A stretch of 8,107 nt of DNA from Oscillibacter sp. (GTDB lineage Bacteria; Bacillota; Clostridia; Oscillospirales; Oscillospiraceae): contig JAFOCY010000029.1 of the NCBI GenBank assembly GCA_017380995.1, forward strand, positions 1 through 8,107. The letters are read 5' to 3'. A program made the translations under genes and the position numbers. Positions 1-5,882 of this stretch are shown here, one piece after another. Position 1 is the stretch's first letter, and the number at the start of each line of letters is the position of its first letter. Under the pieces are notes generated by a model, which searched no databases, was not told the origin of the DNA, and worked only from the letters and a program-made list of their open reading frames with translations.

Positions 1-110
1 GACCCCAGAGACCCGTTTACGGGTAGCAAGTAACCCATGCATGGCTGGCAGGCCCATAAAAAGCGCACTTGTGTGCAGCCAGTAATATTAGGGCTATGCC
101 CGAAACTGAA
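1..110. other. Non-coding stretch with several hairpins; possible 3' part of a structured RNA
   Basis: No convincing reading frame with a ribosome binding site lies here. Several short helices can be drawn. ACCCG-TTTA-CGGGT is a perfect hairpin (11-24). CTGGC at 45-49 pairs with GCCAG at 78-82 and encloses a second hairpin, GCGCAC/GTGTGC (63-76, one G-U pair). GGGC-TAT-GCCC forms a hairpin at 91-101, and its GGGC could alternatively pair with GCCC at 52-55 as a pseudoknot. The stretch runs straight into the strong terminator at 109-138, as the 3' end of a + strand small RNA would. I cannot match it to a named family from memory (6S, tmRNA, RNase P, SRP, T-box and SAM riboswitch cores are not recognisable), and its 5' part may lie outside the window. 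Strand and function are inference. Confidence 0.3.
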
Positions 111-138
111 ATACCCCCCGCTTAGCGGGGGGATATTT
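109..138. terminator. Bidirectional intrinsic terminator
   Basis: An uninterrupted 8-bp GC stem (CCCCCCGC at 114-121 with GCGGGGGG at 125-132) has a TTA loop. It is extended by AAATA (109-113) pairing with TATTT (134-138) around one bulged A. The A/T flanks allow termination on both strands. On the minus strand it sits just beyond the stop codon of the repressor gene at 140; on the + strand it would end any transcript covering 1-108. Confidence 0.8.
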
Positions 139-139
139 A

Positions 140-496
140 TTACAGCTCCATTTTTTGAAAAATGTTTTCCAGGGCCGTCCAGTTCTCCGCGTCCAGTTTG
201 GAAAGACCCAGCAAAAGACGCTTGCGGAAGGAGTCCTGCTCAAAGGCCACCTCACCCAAAAAGCGGCTGAGGAGCTCATTTTCTCCCGCGGGGACCAGCA
301 TCTCTCCCTCGCCCCGACGCAGCCACCCTTCGCTCACGTGGAATTCCCGGCACATCAGGGCCACCACCGCGTCAATGGGTTCGTTGCGGCCTACCTCGTA
401 GTTGGCAAGGGCCCCCCGTTTGATGCCAAGCCGCAGGGCAAATTCCTCCTGGGTCAGCCCCAGGCTCCGCCGCAGTTCTTTGATGCGTTCCTTCAT
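140..496 (-). CDS. Cro/CI (XRE) family transcriptional repressor, phage type
   Basis: This 118-aa protein is probably a DNA-binding repressor and the likely master switch of the divergent region. Residues 4-60 form an HTH_3 domain (KELRRSLGLTQEEFALRLGI, then the recognition-helix region around GALANYEVGRNEP). The DAVVALMCREFHVSEGWLRRGEGEM stretch that follows is typical of repressors from Gram-positive prophages. The remaining ~45 residues are predicted helical and probably mediate dimerisation; there is no LexA-like peptidase domain. I chose ATG at 494-496 because a perfect AAGGAGG (504-510) precedes it by 7 nt; an in-frame upstream start would add 17 residues without a ribosome binding site. 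Its promoter (526-554) contains a GTTGC half-site, which suggests autoregulation. The family call is firm; the operator assignment is inferred from position. Confidence 0.88.
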   Translation of the reverse strand: MKERIKELRRSLGLTQEEFALRLGIKRGALANYEVGRNEPIDAVVALMCREFHVSEGWLRRGEGEMLVPAGENELLSRFLGEVAFEQDSFRKRLLLGLSKLDAENWTALENIFQKMEL

Positions 497-525
497 GGCA
501 CGCCCTCCTTGTGTTCTTTGCCTGT

Positions 526-554
526 ATCTTAACACACGCTGTTGCATCTGTCAA
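526..554 (-). promoter_or_regulatory. Sigma-A promoter of the repressor gene
   Basis: On the minus strand, TTGACA (549-554) and TAAGAT (526-531) are separated by exactly 17 bp. The half-site GTTGC at 541-545 lies inside the spacer, where a bound repressor would occlude RNA polymerase. Confidence 0.85.
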
Positions 555-632
555 TAAAAATTTGCAACAAAAACACAAAACGGGCTTGACAAAAGTGATA
601 TAGTTGCTTATAATAGCAACATAAACACAAAA
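541..632. promoter_or_regulatory. Operator array between the divergent promoters
   Basis: Two inverted pairs of the half-site GTTGC/GCAAC occur: GTTGCA (541-546) with TGCAAC (563-568), and GTTGCT (603-608) with AGCAAC (615-620). The second pair exactly brackets the -10 box of the + strand promoter; the first overlaps the spacer and upstream edge of the minus strand promoter. In addition, a 17-bp direct repeat (GCAACAWAAACACAAAA, one mismatch) lies at 564-580 and 616-632, 52 bp apart, close to five helical turns. The arrangement fits operators for the adjacent HTH repressor. Binding itself is inference. Confidence 0.7.
586..614 (+). promoter_or_regulatory. Consensus sigma-A promoter for the three-gene + strand operon
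   Basis: TTGACA (586-591) and TATAAT (609-614) both match consensus exactly, with a 17-bp spacer. The -10 box is the centre of the inverted repeat GTTGCT-N6-AGCAAC (603-620), so repressor binding there would block this very strong promoter. Confidence 0.92.
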
Positions 633-652
633 GAAAAGCGAGGTGCGTGTGA

Positions 653-796
653 ATGAAGCGAAGAGAGATGGATGAGAAGCGCTGCGCTGTCTGCGGACAG
701 GCGTGGCCCAGGTTTGTGGTGGAGACGATGGACCACGCCCTCCTGGGCTGCGAGAGCTGCCTTCTCATCCGCCGGGACGGCGTGATCCAGCTGTGA
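653..796 (+). CDS. Small CxxC/CxxC zinc-ribbon protein (47 aa), first gene of the module
   Basis: This short frame begins about 39 bp after the -10 box of the strong + strand promoter. It encodes 47 residues with two CxxC pairs: C11-x2-C14 (CAVC) and C33-x2-C36 (CESC), a spacing suited to binding one zinc ion as a ribbon. The N-terminus is basic (MKRREMDEKR). The start ATG has only a weak AGG (641-643) upstream, 9 nt away; other near starts (GTG at 647 and 649) run into stops. The frame ends TGA 19 nt before the next gene, consistent with one transcript. Similar tiny CxxC proteins occur in phage and integrative-element early operons, where they may bind DNA or partner proteins. No specific family is recognised, so the function is unknown. 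Confidence 0.65.
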   Translation: MKRREMDEKRCAVCGQAWPRFVVETMDHALLGCESCLLIRRDGVIQL

Positions 797-814
797 TGGA
801 AAGGCGGGGGTAAT

Positions 815-1027
815 ATGTATACAAAGACACAGTGGCAGTGGGCCTGGGAACGGTTTTGCCAGGGCTACACCTATAAGGAGCTGGGAGAATTTCTGGGCTT
901 GCATCCCGAGAGCGTGCGGCGCCGCTTTGCCCGCATGGGCCTGCGGGCGGAGAACCGGGGAGAGCTGCCGCCGCTGAAAGAGCGGAAACGGGAATTTTGC
1001 GCCCTGGAGGAAGAGATATGCCTGTAA
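815..1027 (+). CDS. Small helix-turn-helix DNA-binding protein (70 aa)
   Basis: The 70-residue basic protein has a helix-turn-helix around residues 18-43: YTYKELGEFLGLHPESVRRRFARMGL, which resembles the resolvase or sigma-region-4 type where a 'steady increase' helix is followed by a recognition helix. The rest is a charged tail (KERKRE...). ATG at 815 follows a G-rich ribosome binding site (GGCGGGGG, 803-810). Its end overlaps the start of the downstream gene by 10 nt, indicating translational coupling. It is the second gene of the phage-like operon, and its probable role is regulation or DNA recognition. I do not recognise a named family; the HTH call is from sequence pattern only. Confidence 0.75.
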   Translation: MYTKTQWQWAWERFCQGYTYKELGEFLGLHPESVRRRFARMGLRAENRGELPPLKERKREFCALEEEICL

Positions 1028-1467
1028 AGGACCTGCTCTCCTGCCCCGGGAAACTGGCAGCGGAGCTTTCCCGCCTGGAACAGCGCTGCGGGGAGCTTCG
1101 CGCTGCCTGTACAGCCACCACCACCCACTGGGAGGCGGCGGGAGGCGGCGCCGGACATGACGCCAGGGAGCGGTGTCTTGCCGCCCTTGCGGACCTGGGC
1201 AGGGAAAAAGCCGCCCTGGAAGGGCGGCTGAAGGAGGCGGGAGCGGCAGTGGACGTTTTCCTGGTGCGTTTTCGCGCCCAGTATGGCCTGCGGTCCTACG
1301 CCCTGCTCCGCTGGCGCTGCCGGCTGGGCAAGACCTGGCCGGAGGTGTGCCGGGAGCTGGAGGCGGTTTATGGAAAACCGGTGAGCCTGCGCGCTGCCCA
1401 GTATTGGTACACCCAGGCTCTGGCCCAGGCAGAGGAATTTGATCAAAAATTTGGCCCCCTCGGATGA
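1018..1467 (+). CDS. DUF1492/ArpU-like phage transcriptional regulator
   Basis: The 149-aa protein has the layout of the DUF1492 family, phage regulators related to ArpU/RinA-type late-gene activators. Residues 13-32 are a charged helix, 50-82 a second probable coiled coil, and about 94-135 a sigma-region-4-like HTH (LLRWRCRLGKTWPEVCRELE...RAAQYWYTQAL). The ATG at 1018 overlaps the preceding gene by 10 nt and has GGAGG at 1006-1010; an upstream in-frame start at 997 lacks support. In phages such genes typically sit before the packaging genes and switch on late transcription. Here no terminase follows: the gene ends inside the terminator at 1445-1484, next to methionine genes. It is therefore either a remnant or a domesticated regulator. 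The protein has several alanine/glycine-rich insertions (residues 29-48), so its similarity to the family may be low. Confidence 0.7.
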   Translation: MPVKDLLSCPGKLAAELSRLEQRCGELRAACTATTTHWEAAGGGAGHDARERCLAALADLGREKAALEGRLKEAGAAVDVFLVRFRAQYGLRSYALLRWRCRLGKTWPEVCRELEAVYGKPVSLRAAQYWYTQALAQAEEFDQKFGPLG

Positions 1468-1484
1468 GGGGGCCAAAATTTTTA
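1445..1484. terminator. Shared bidirectional terminator between the phage-like module and metA
   Basis: GGCCCCCTC (1453-1461) and GAGGGGGCC (1466-1474) form a 9-bp GC stem with a 4-nt loop. It is extended by A/T pairs ending in AAAAA on one side and TTTTT on the other, with one bulged A. It overlaps the last codons of the DUF1492-like gene (stop TGA 1465-1467 lies in the loop and stem) and directly abuts the metA stop (1482-1484), so it terminates both convergent transcripts. Confidence 0.88.
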
Positions 1485-2423
1485 TTGCTCATCGGTTCGA
1501 GCGCCGTGCTTGATGGTGGAGATGTCGTAGGGCGTAGTCTGGTAGACGCAGTAGTTCAGCCAGTTGGCATAGAGCAGGTGGGCGCAGGAACGCCAGGTGA
1601 CAACGGGGTCCCGCTTGGGATCGTCGTCGGGGAAGTAGTTCTTGGGGACCTGGATGTCGATGCCCGCGGCAACGTCCCGCAGGTACTCCCGCTTCAGGGT
1701 GTCCCGGTCATACTCCGCGTGGCCCATGAGGAACACCTGGGTACTGCCCTCGTTTTTCACGGCGTAGACGCCGGCCTCGGGGGAGGAGGCCAGGACCTTC
1801 AAGCCCGGCACAGCCTCAATGTCCTCCCGGATGACGGTGGTGTTGCGGGAGTGGGGCACCAGGAACTTGTCGTCAAAGCCCCGGAAGAGGATGTAGTTGG
1901 GGTCCTCCAGGGTGTGCTCGAAGACGCCGAAGAGCTTGCGGGAGAGGGTGTGCTTTCGGATGCCGTAGTGGTAGTAGAGGCCTGCCTGGGCGCCCCAGCA
2001 GATATGCAGGGTGGAGTGGACATGGGTCTTGGACCACTCCATGATCTCGCACAGTTCCTCCCAGTAGTCCACTTCCTCAAAGTCCATCAGCTCCACCGGC
2101 GCACCGGTGATGACCAGACCGTCGAAGGTCCGCTCCTTCACATCCGCAAAGGACTTGTAGAAGGTGAGCATGTGCTCCTGGGAGGTATTCTTGCTCACAT
2201 GGCCGCTGGGGGCGATGAGCTCCAGCTCGATCTGCAGCGGCGTGTTGCCCAGGACCCGGGCCAGTTGGGTCTCCGTGTCGATCTTGGTGGGCATCAGGTT
2301 CAAAAGCAGGATCTGGAGGGGACGGATATCCTGGTTTACGGCCCGGGTCTCCGTCATCACGAAAATATTCTCCGAGAGCAGCGTGGCGGTGGCGGGAAGT
2401 TGGTTGGGGATCTTGATGGGCAT
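1482..2423 (-). CDS. metA: Homoserine O-acetyltransferase (MetA family, acetyl-CoA type)
   Basis: This 313-aa cytoplasmic enzyme acylates L-homoserine to commit it to methionine synthesis. It is full length for MetA. The catalytic Cys142 lies in HICWGAQAG, and His235 and Glu237 in FLMGHAEYD. Lys47 (MPTKIDTE) and Arg249 (substrate carboxylate in the family) are also conserved. Residue 111 is Glu ([15 protein letters not shown]), which established work on Bacillus cereus MetA links to acetyl-CoA use, whereas succinyl-specific enzymes have Gly. The product is thus predicted to be O-acetylhomoserine, matching the adjacent metY. The start ATG overlaps the metY stop by one base (TAATG), with GGAGG (2434-2438) 10 nt upstream, so translation is probably coupled. 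It is the last gene of the lysR-mscS-metY-metA operon. Confidence 0.96.
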   Translation of the reverse strand: MPIKIPNQLPATATLLSENIFVMTETRAVNQDIRPLQILLLNLMPTKIDTETQLARVLGNTPLQIELELIAPSGHVSKNTSQEHMLTFYKSFADVKERTFDGLVITGAPVELMDFEEVDYWEELCEIMEWSKTHVHSTLHICWGAQAGLYYHYGIRKHTLSRKLFGVFEHTLEDPNYILFRGFDDKFLVPHSRNTTVIREDIEAVPGLKVLASSPEAGVYAVKNEGSTQVFLMGHAEYDRDTLKREYLRDVAAGIDIQVPKNYFPDDDPKRDPVVTWRSCAHLLYANWLNYCVYQTTPYDISTIKHGARTDEQ

Positions 2424-3709
2424 TATTCAACAGCCTCCAGTGCCTGCGCGATATCGTCGATCAGGTCGTATTTGCTCTCCAGGCCGCAGCTCATGCGCAC
2501 CAGGCCCGCGGGAATACCGGCGGCCTCCAGCTGCTCGTCGGTCATCTGGCGGTGGGTGGAGGCGGCGGGGCAGAGGCAGCAGGTGCGGGCGTCAGCCACG
2601 TGGGTCTCGATGGCAGCCAGTTTCAGCCGGCTCATGAAGACCTCGGCAGCTTTTCTTCCGCCCTTGAGCTCGAAGGACACCACGCCGCAGGAGCCGTTAG
2701 GCAGGTACTTCTGGGCCACCTCATAGTACTTGTCGCCGGGGAGGCCGCAGTAGTTGACCTTGGATACCTTGGGATGGTTTGCCAGGAACTCGGCCACGGC
2801 CTGGCCGTTTTCGCAGTGGCGGGGCATCCGGACGTGGAGGCTCTCCAGGCCCAGATTCAGGTAGAAGGCGTGCTGGGGGGCCTGGATGGAGCCAAAGTCC
2901 CGCATCAGCTGGGCGGTACACTTGGTGATAAAGGCGCCTTCCTTGCCGAACTTTTCGGCGTAGGTGATGCCGTGGTAGCTGTCGTCGGGGGTGCAAAGGC
3001 CGGGGAACTTCTCCGCATGGGCCAGCCAGTCGAACTTGCCGGAATCAATGATGGCGCCGCCCACGGCACAGCCGTGGCCATCCATATACTTGGTGGTGGA
3101 GTGGGTGACGATGTCGGCGCCCCACTCGATGGGCCGGCAGTTCACGGGAGTGGCGAAGGTGTTGTCAATGATCAGGGGAACGCCATGGCTGTGGGCGGCC
3201 TTGGCAAATTTCTCGATATCCAGCACGGTGAGGGCGGGGTTGGCGATGGTCTCGCCAAAGACGGCCTTGGTGTTGGGACGGAAGGCGGCCTCCAGTTCCT
3301 CATCGGTACAGTCGGGAGAGACGAAGGTGAAGTCGATGCCCATCTTCTTCATGGTGACAGAGAAGAGGTTGAAGGTGCCGCCGTAGATGGTGGAGCAGGA
3401 GACCACATGGTCGCCGCAGTTGGCAATGTTGAACACAGCGTAGAAGTTGGCGGCCTGGCCGGAGGAGGTCAGCATGGCGGCGGTGCCGCCTTCCAGCTCG
3501 GCCAGCTTTGCGGCCACATAGTCGTTGGTGGGGTTCTGGAGGCGGGTGTAGAAGTAGCCGTTGGCCTCCAGGTCGAAGAGCTTGCCCATGTCCTCGGAGG
3601 TTGCGTACTTGAAGGTGGTGGACTGGACAATGGGGATCTGGCGGGGCTCGCCGTTGCCGGGGGTGTAGCCACCCTGGACGCAGACAGTTTCAGTGCGGAA
3701 GTTGCTCAT
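2423..3709 (-). CDS. metY: O-acetylhomoserine sulfhydrylase (PLP-dependent)
   Basis: The 428-aa protein belongs to the Cys/Met-metabolism PLP family and should convert O-acetylhomoserine plus sulfide to homocysteine in the cytoplasm. Features: YTRLQNPT (54-61) contacting PLP phosphate from the neighbouring subunit, SSGQAA (82-87), the aspartate of IIDNTFATP (D182) pairing with the PLP ring nitrogen, the Schiff-base Lys207 in [12 protein letters not shown], and Arg405 in LVRMSCGLE for the substrate carboxylate. The length and the internal insertion (about 225-275, [12 protein letters not shown]...) are typical of MetY rather than MetB/MetC. The usual VLHPASTTH segment reads CLCPAASTH (377-385), a His-to-Cys change in a Cys-rich patch (CCLC). 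The start has AAAGGA (3720-3725) 10 nt upstream. It lies 22 nt after mscS and overlaps metA by 1 nt. Confidence 0.95.
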   Translation of the reverse strand: MSNFRTETVCVQGGYTPGNGEPRQIPIVQSTTFKYATSEDMGKLFDLEANGYFYTRLQNPTNDYVAAKLAELEGGTAAMLTSSGQAANFYAVFNIANCGDHVVSCSTIYGGTFNLFSVTMKKMGIDFTFVSPDCTDEELEAAFRPNTKAVFGETIANPALTVLDIEKFAKAAHSHGVPLIIDNTFATPVNCRPIEWGADIVTHSTTKYMDGHGCAVGGAIIDSGKFDWLAHAEKFPGLCTPDDSYHGITYAEKFGKEGAFITKCTAQLMRDFGSIQAPQHAFYLNLGLESLHVRMPRHCENGQAVAEFLANHPKVSKVNYCGLPGDKYYEVAQKYLPNGSCGVVSFELKGGRKAAEVFMSRLKLAAIETHVADARTCCLCPAASTHRQMTDEQLEAAGIPAGLVRMSCGLESKYDLIDDIAQALEAVE

Positions 3710-3731
3710 AAAGATCAGGTCCTTTCCTGTA

Positions 3732-4538
3732 TTATTTTTCGATGACGTGGACGTTGAGGTGGTTGTAGGTCATTTCCACGTTGTACTTGTCAAAGGCGGT
3801 GCGGATGTTTTCCATGAGGGCGAAGTAGCTGTCCCAGTAGTCACCCACGGCGGTCCAGCAGTAAAGGGTGTACTCGATAGAGCTTTCACCGTAGCCCGTC
3901 AGGCGGGTGACGGGGGCGGGGTCAGAGAGAAGGTTGGGAGTCATATCCATGGCCTCGGCGCAGGCGGCGAAAACATCCTTGGTGGAAGCGTCGTAGGAAG
4001 CGGTGACGGCGATGCCGATGCGGCGGCGGCCCAGGCGGGAGTAATTGGTGATCTTGGAGGAGGAGAGGGCGCGGTTGGGCACCAGGATATACTGGCCGTT
4101 GGCGGTGAGGAGCTTGGTGTGGTTCAGGGCGATCTCCTCGATGGTGCCGCCCACACCGTCGGCTTCCACATAGTCGCCAATATGGAAGGGGTGGGTGGAG
4201 AGGATCACCAGGCCGCCGGCCATGTTGCCCAGGATATCCTCCATCGCCAGGGTCACGCCCAGGGAGCAGACGGAGAGGAGGGCCACCAGGGAGGTCATGT
4301 CGATGTTCAGGCTGCCCAGGATGATCAGAGCAGTGAGGATATACAGCACGGCCTTGAGGGCGGTGGCGATGTATTTCTGGACCTTGGCATCCAGATGGGT
4401 GCGGGAGAGCAGGCGGGATACCACCTTCATCACGGTGCGGATCACCAGAAGGCAGACCAGCAGGGTAAACAGGGCGGAGAGGGCCTCACCGATGGTGAAG
4501 CTGCCCAGGGAAGTGCTGAGGATCTCGGAAATGTTCAT
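3732..4538 (-). CDS. Small-conductance mechanosensitive channel (MscS family)
   Basis: A 268-aa inner-membrane channel that opens under membrane tension to release small solutes during osmotic downshock. Hydrophobic segments are visible at about 15-37 (TM1), 58-77 (TM2) and 82-113, the last being the pore-lining TM3 (LGVTLAMEDILGNMAGGLVIL) with the alternating Gly/Ala pattern of the family. HPFHIGDYVEADGVGGTIEEI (116-136) is the hallmark start of the beta domain, and NGQYILVPN (147-155) follows. The C-terminal alpha-beta domain runs to the end. The length is near that of E. coli MscS. Start ATG (4536-4538) has AAAGGAGC (4546-4553) 7 nt away. It is 21 nt from the lysR stop and 22 nt from metY, so very likely co-transcribed with methionine genes, an association with no obvious mechanistic reason. 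Some family members carry other small solutes, so a sulfur-metabolite role is only a speculation. Confidence 0.93.
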   Translation of the reverse strand: MNISEILSTSLGSFTIGEALSALFTLLVCLLVIRTVMKVVSRLLSRTHLDAKVQKYIATALKAVLYILTALIILGSLNIDMTSLVALLSVCSLGVTLAMEDILGNMAGGLVILSTHPFHIGDYVEADGVGGTIEEIALNHTKLLTANGQYILVPNRALSSSKITNYSRLGRRRIGIAVTASYDASTKDVFAACAEAMDMTPNLLSDPAPVTRLTGYGESSIEYTLYCWTAVGDYWDSYFALMENIRTAFDKYNVEMTYNHLNVHVIEK

Positions 4539-4559
4539 GTTGGAAGCTCCTTTATTTCT

Positions 4560-5537
4560 TTATATGATCTGGTCGGGGGTCATGCTGCCCACGCCCAAAG
4601 AGCGGTGAAGAGCCTGGGTGTGGCGGATAGCGTCAGCCACCGCCTCGGTAAGGCACCGGATAAAGGTCCCGGTCTCCTTGGTGGGTTTGCTGCTTCGGGG
4701 CAGGATGTAGCCGATGCGGATGACCGGTTTTCCCGCAAGGGGGGCGCTGACCACATTCTCGGGGGAAAAGCCGGGGGAGAGCAGGCCGCTGCCGGTGGTA
4801 AAGCCGTCTGTCCGGGCCAGCACGTCCATCATAACGGAGCGGCTGTTTACCCGGATGCTCTGGTCAGAGCGCTTCATGGAGAGCATCTGGTATTCCTCGG
4901 AAAAATCTGCCGCCACGCCCTGGGCCTGCTCAAAGGAGACGTAAGGGTAGGGGGCCAGGTCTTCCTCTGTGATGGGCTGGGAGGAGAGCACGGGATGTCC
5001 GGCGCGGATATAGATGCAGGGGTCCACCGAGGCAATCTCCCGGAACTGCAGATCCCGGGTGTCCAGCATCCGGCAGATGATCTTTTCCGTCAGCTCCGTG
5101 ATGGAGATGACGCCGATGTCGCTCTGGCGGTCAAACACATCGTTGATGACGGCGTCCATACTGTCCTCCCGGAGGGAGAAACGGCTGGAAGGGTCCGCCT
5201 GGCTCAGTAAACGCAAAAATGCGTCCTCCGTGAAGGGATAGCGCTGGGTGGATACGGAAAAGCGGGTGGGTGCCGCGGCACTCTGGCTGCCGTACAAACT
5301 TTCGATGCGGTGCTTTTGCTCCAGCAGAGAGACGGCGTAGCTTAAAAATTCCCGACCTTCCGGGGTACATTCCACGCCCCGGTTGCTGCGCAGGAAGAAC
5401 TGGATGCCCAGTTCCTGCTCCAGCTCCCGCACGGCGGTGGAGATGCCGGACTGGGAAAGCAATAATTTATGGGCTGCCTTGTTGATGGACCCGCATTTTG
5501 CGATCTCCACCACATAGGTCAGCTGCTGAAAGGTCAT
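4560..5537 (-). CDS. LysR family transcriptional regulator, first gene of the methionine operon
   Basis: The 325-aa protein has an N-terminal winged HTH (residues 1-60; GSINKAAHKLLLSQSGISTAVRELEQELGIQFFLR) and a periplasmic-binding-like co-inducer domain from about 92 to 300 (SVSTQRYPF..., IGVISI, PYPYVSFEQ, DGFTTGSG). I chose ATG 5535-5537 because AAGGAGG precedes it by 7 nt and the HTH begins there; an in-frame upstream start would include promoter sequence. Being first in the operon with mscS-metY-metA, it probably regulates them and itself in response to a sulfur or methionine-pathway metabolite, as MetR and CysB/Cbl do elsewhere. The ligand cannot be read from the sequence, and I do not assign it to either named subgroup. 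Confidence 0.92.
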   Translation of the reverse strand: MTFQQLTYVVEIAKCGSINKAAHKLLLSQSGISTAVRELEQELGIQFFLRSNRGVECTPEGREFLSYAVSLLEQKHRIESLYGSQSAAAPTRFSVSTQRYPFTEDAFLRLLSQADPSSRFSLREDSMDAVINDVFDRQSDIGVISITELTEKIICRMLDTRDLQFREIASVDPCIYIRAGHPVLSSQPITEEDLAPYPYVSFEQAQGVAADFSEEYQMLSMKRSDQSIRVNSRSVMMDVLARTDGFTTGSGLLSPGFSPENVVSAPLAGKPVIRIGYILPRSSKPTKETGTFIRCLTEAVADAIRHTQALHRSLGVGSMTPDQII

Positions 5538-5567
5538 GGCTTCGCCTCCTTGGGATTTGCTTTTACC

Positions 5568-5596
5568 ATTATAGGGAGGATGGGGAGGCCTGTCAA
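5568..5596 (-). promoter_or_regulatory. Consensus sigma-A promoter of the lysR-mscS-metY-metA operon
   Basis: On the minus strand, TTGACA (5591-5596) and TATAAT (5568-5573) both match consensus exactly, with a 17-bp spacer, about 30 bp upstream of the lysR start. The leader from the start site to lysR is only about 25 nt, so there is no room for a riboswitch or T-box. The A/T-rich sequence just upstream (5597-5640) could hold LysR sites, but no clear T-N11-A dyad stands out. Confidence 0.93.
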
Positions 5597-5730
5597 GTTG
5601 GTATGGGAAAAAGTGAATGTTGGATATCGGAAATTTTGAGAGCAAAGAGGGGGCGCATTACAACGGAAACATCAGACCTGTTCGGCGGGGACCCCGGAGA
5701 AGGCGCGTTCTTCACACAGCCCCGAAAACC
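5597..5730. other. Intergenic region between tRNA-Leu terminator and the methionine operon promoter
   Basis: No supported gene. The stretch contains an ATATC-rich part near 5620-5632 and otherwise nothing recognisable. It is the natural place for upstream LysR binding sites. Confidence 0.5.
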
Positions 5731-5768
5731 AAAAAGAAACAGCCACCTTTCGGTGACTGTTTCTTTTT
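5731..5768 (-). terminator. Intrinsic terminator of tRNA-Leu
   Basis: AAAAAGAAACAGYCACC-type arms (5731-5747 and 5752-5768) form a 17-bp stem with a 4-nt loop; on the minus strand the loop reads GAAA. The single non-Watson-Crick pair (5743/5756) is G-U in the minus strand transcript but C-A in the + strand transcript, which supports minus strand function. The minus strand RNA ends in a U-rich tail immediately after the tRNA CCA. Confidence 0.9.
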
Positions 5769-5855
5769 GGTGCGCGAGGCGGGACTTGAACCCGCACGTC
5801 CGTAATGGACACTAGAACCTGAATCTAGCGAGTCTGCCAATTCCACCACTCGCGC
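5768..5855 (-). tRNA. tRNA-Leu (anticodon CAG), CCA encoded
   Basis: Read on the minus strand, the gene has a 7-bp acceptor stem (GCGCGAG with CTCGCGC), discriminator A and encoded CCA (5768-5770). The D arm is of the leucine type (GTGGTGGAATTGGCAGAC). The anticodon stem CTAGA/TCTAG holds the loop TTCAGGT, giving anticodon CAG (decodes CUG). A class II variable arm forms GTCC-ATTAC-GGAC. The T arm is GCGGG-TTCAAGT-CCCGC. All stems are intact, so the tRNA is predicted to be functional. It has its own promoter and terminator and stands alone. Confidence 0.97.
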
Positions 5856-5882
5856 ATATCGTATTCACTTGACGACTTCGTT

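Noticed and set aside
608..1492. Long open frame on the minus strand opposite the three small + strand genes
   Set aside because: It runs antisense to genes with good start signals, is Pro/Arg/Gly-rich without recognisable domains, and crosses the promoter and terminator; it is a by-product of high GC.
1464..5210. Several long + strand open frames opposite metA, metY, mscS and lysR
   Set aside because: They mirror conserved genes on the other strand, are Gly/Val-rich and lack ribosome binding sites.
5538..5597. SAM riboswitch or T-box before the methionine operon
   Set aside because: The transcript leader is only about 25 nt and no T-box AGGGTGG-type sequence or S-box core is present.
5768..5855. 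tRNA-Leu 3' end as an integration (att) site for the phage-like module
   Set aside because: The module is about 4 kb away on the far side of the methionine operon and no repeat of the tRNA 3' end is seen elsewhere in the window.
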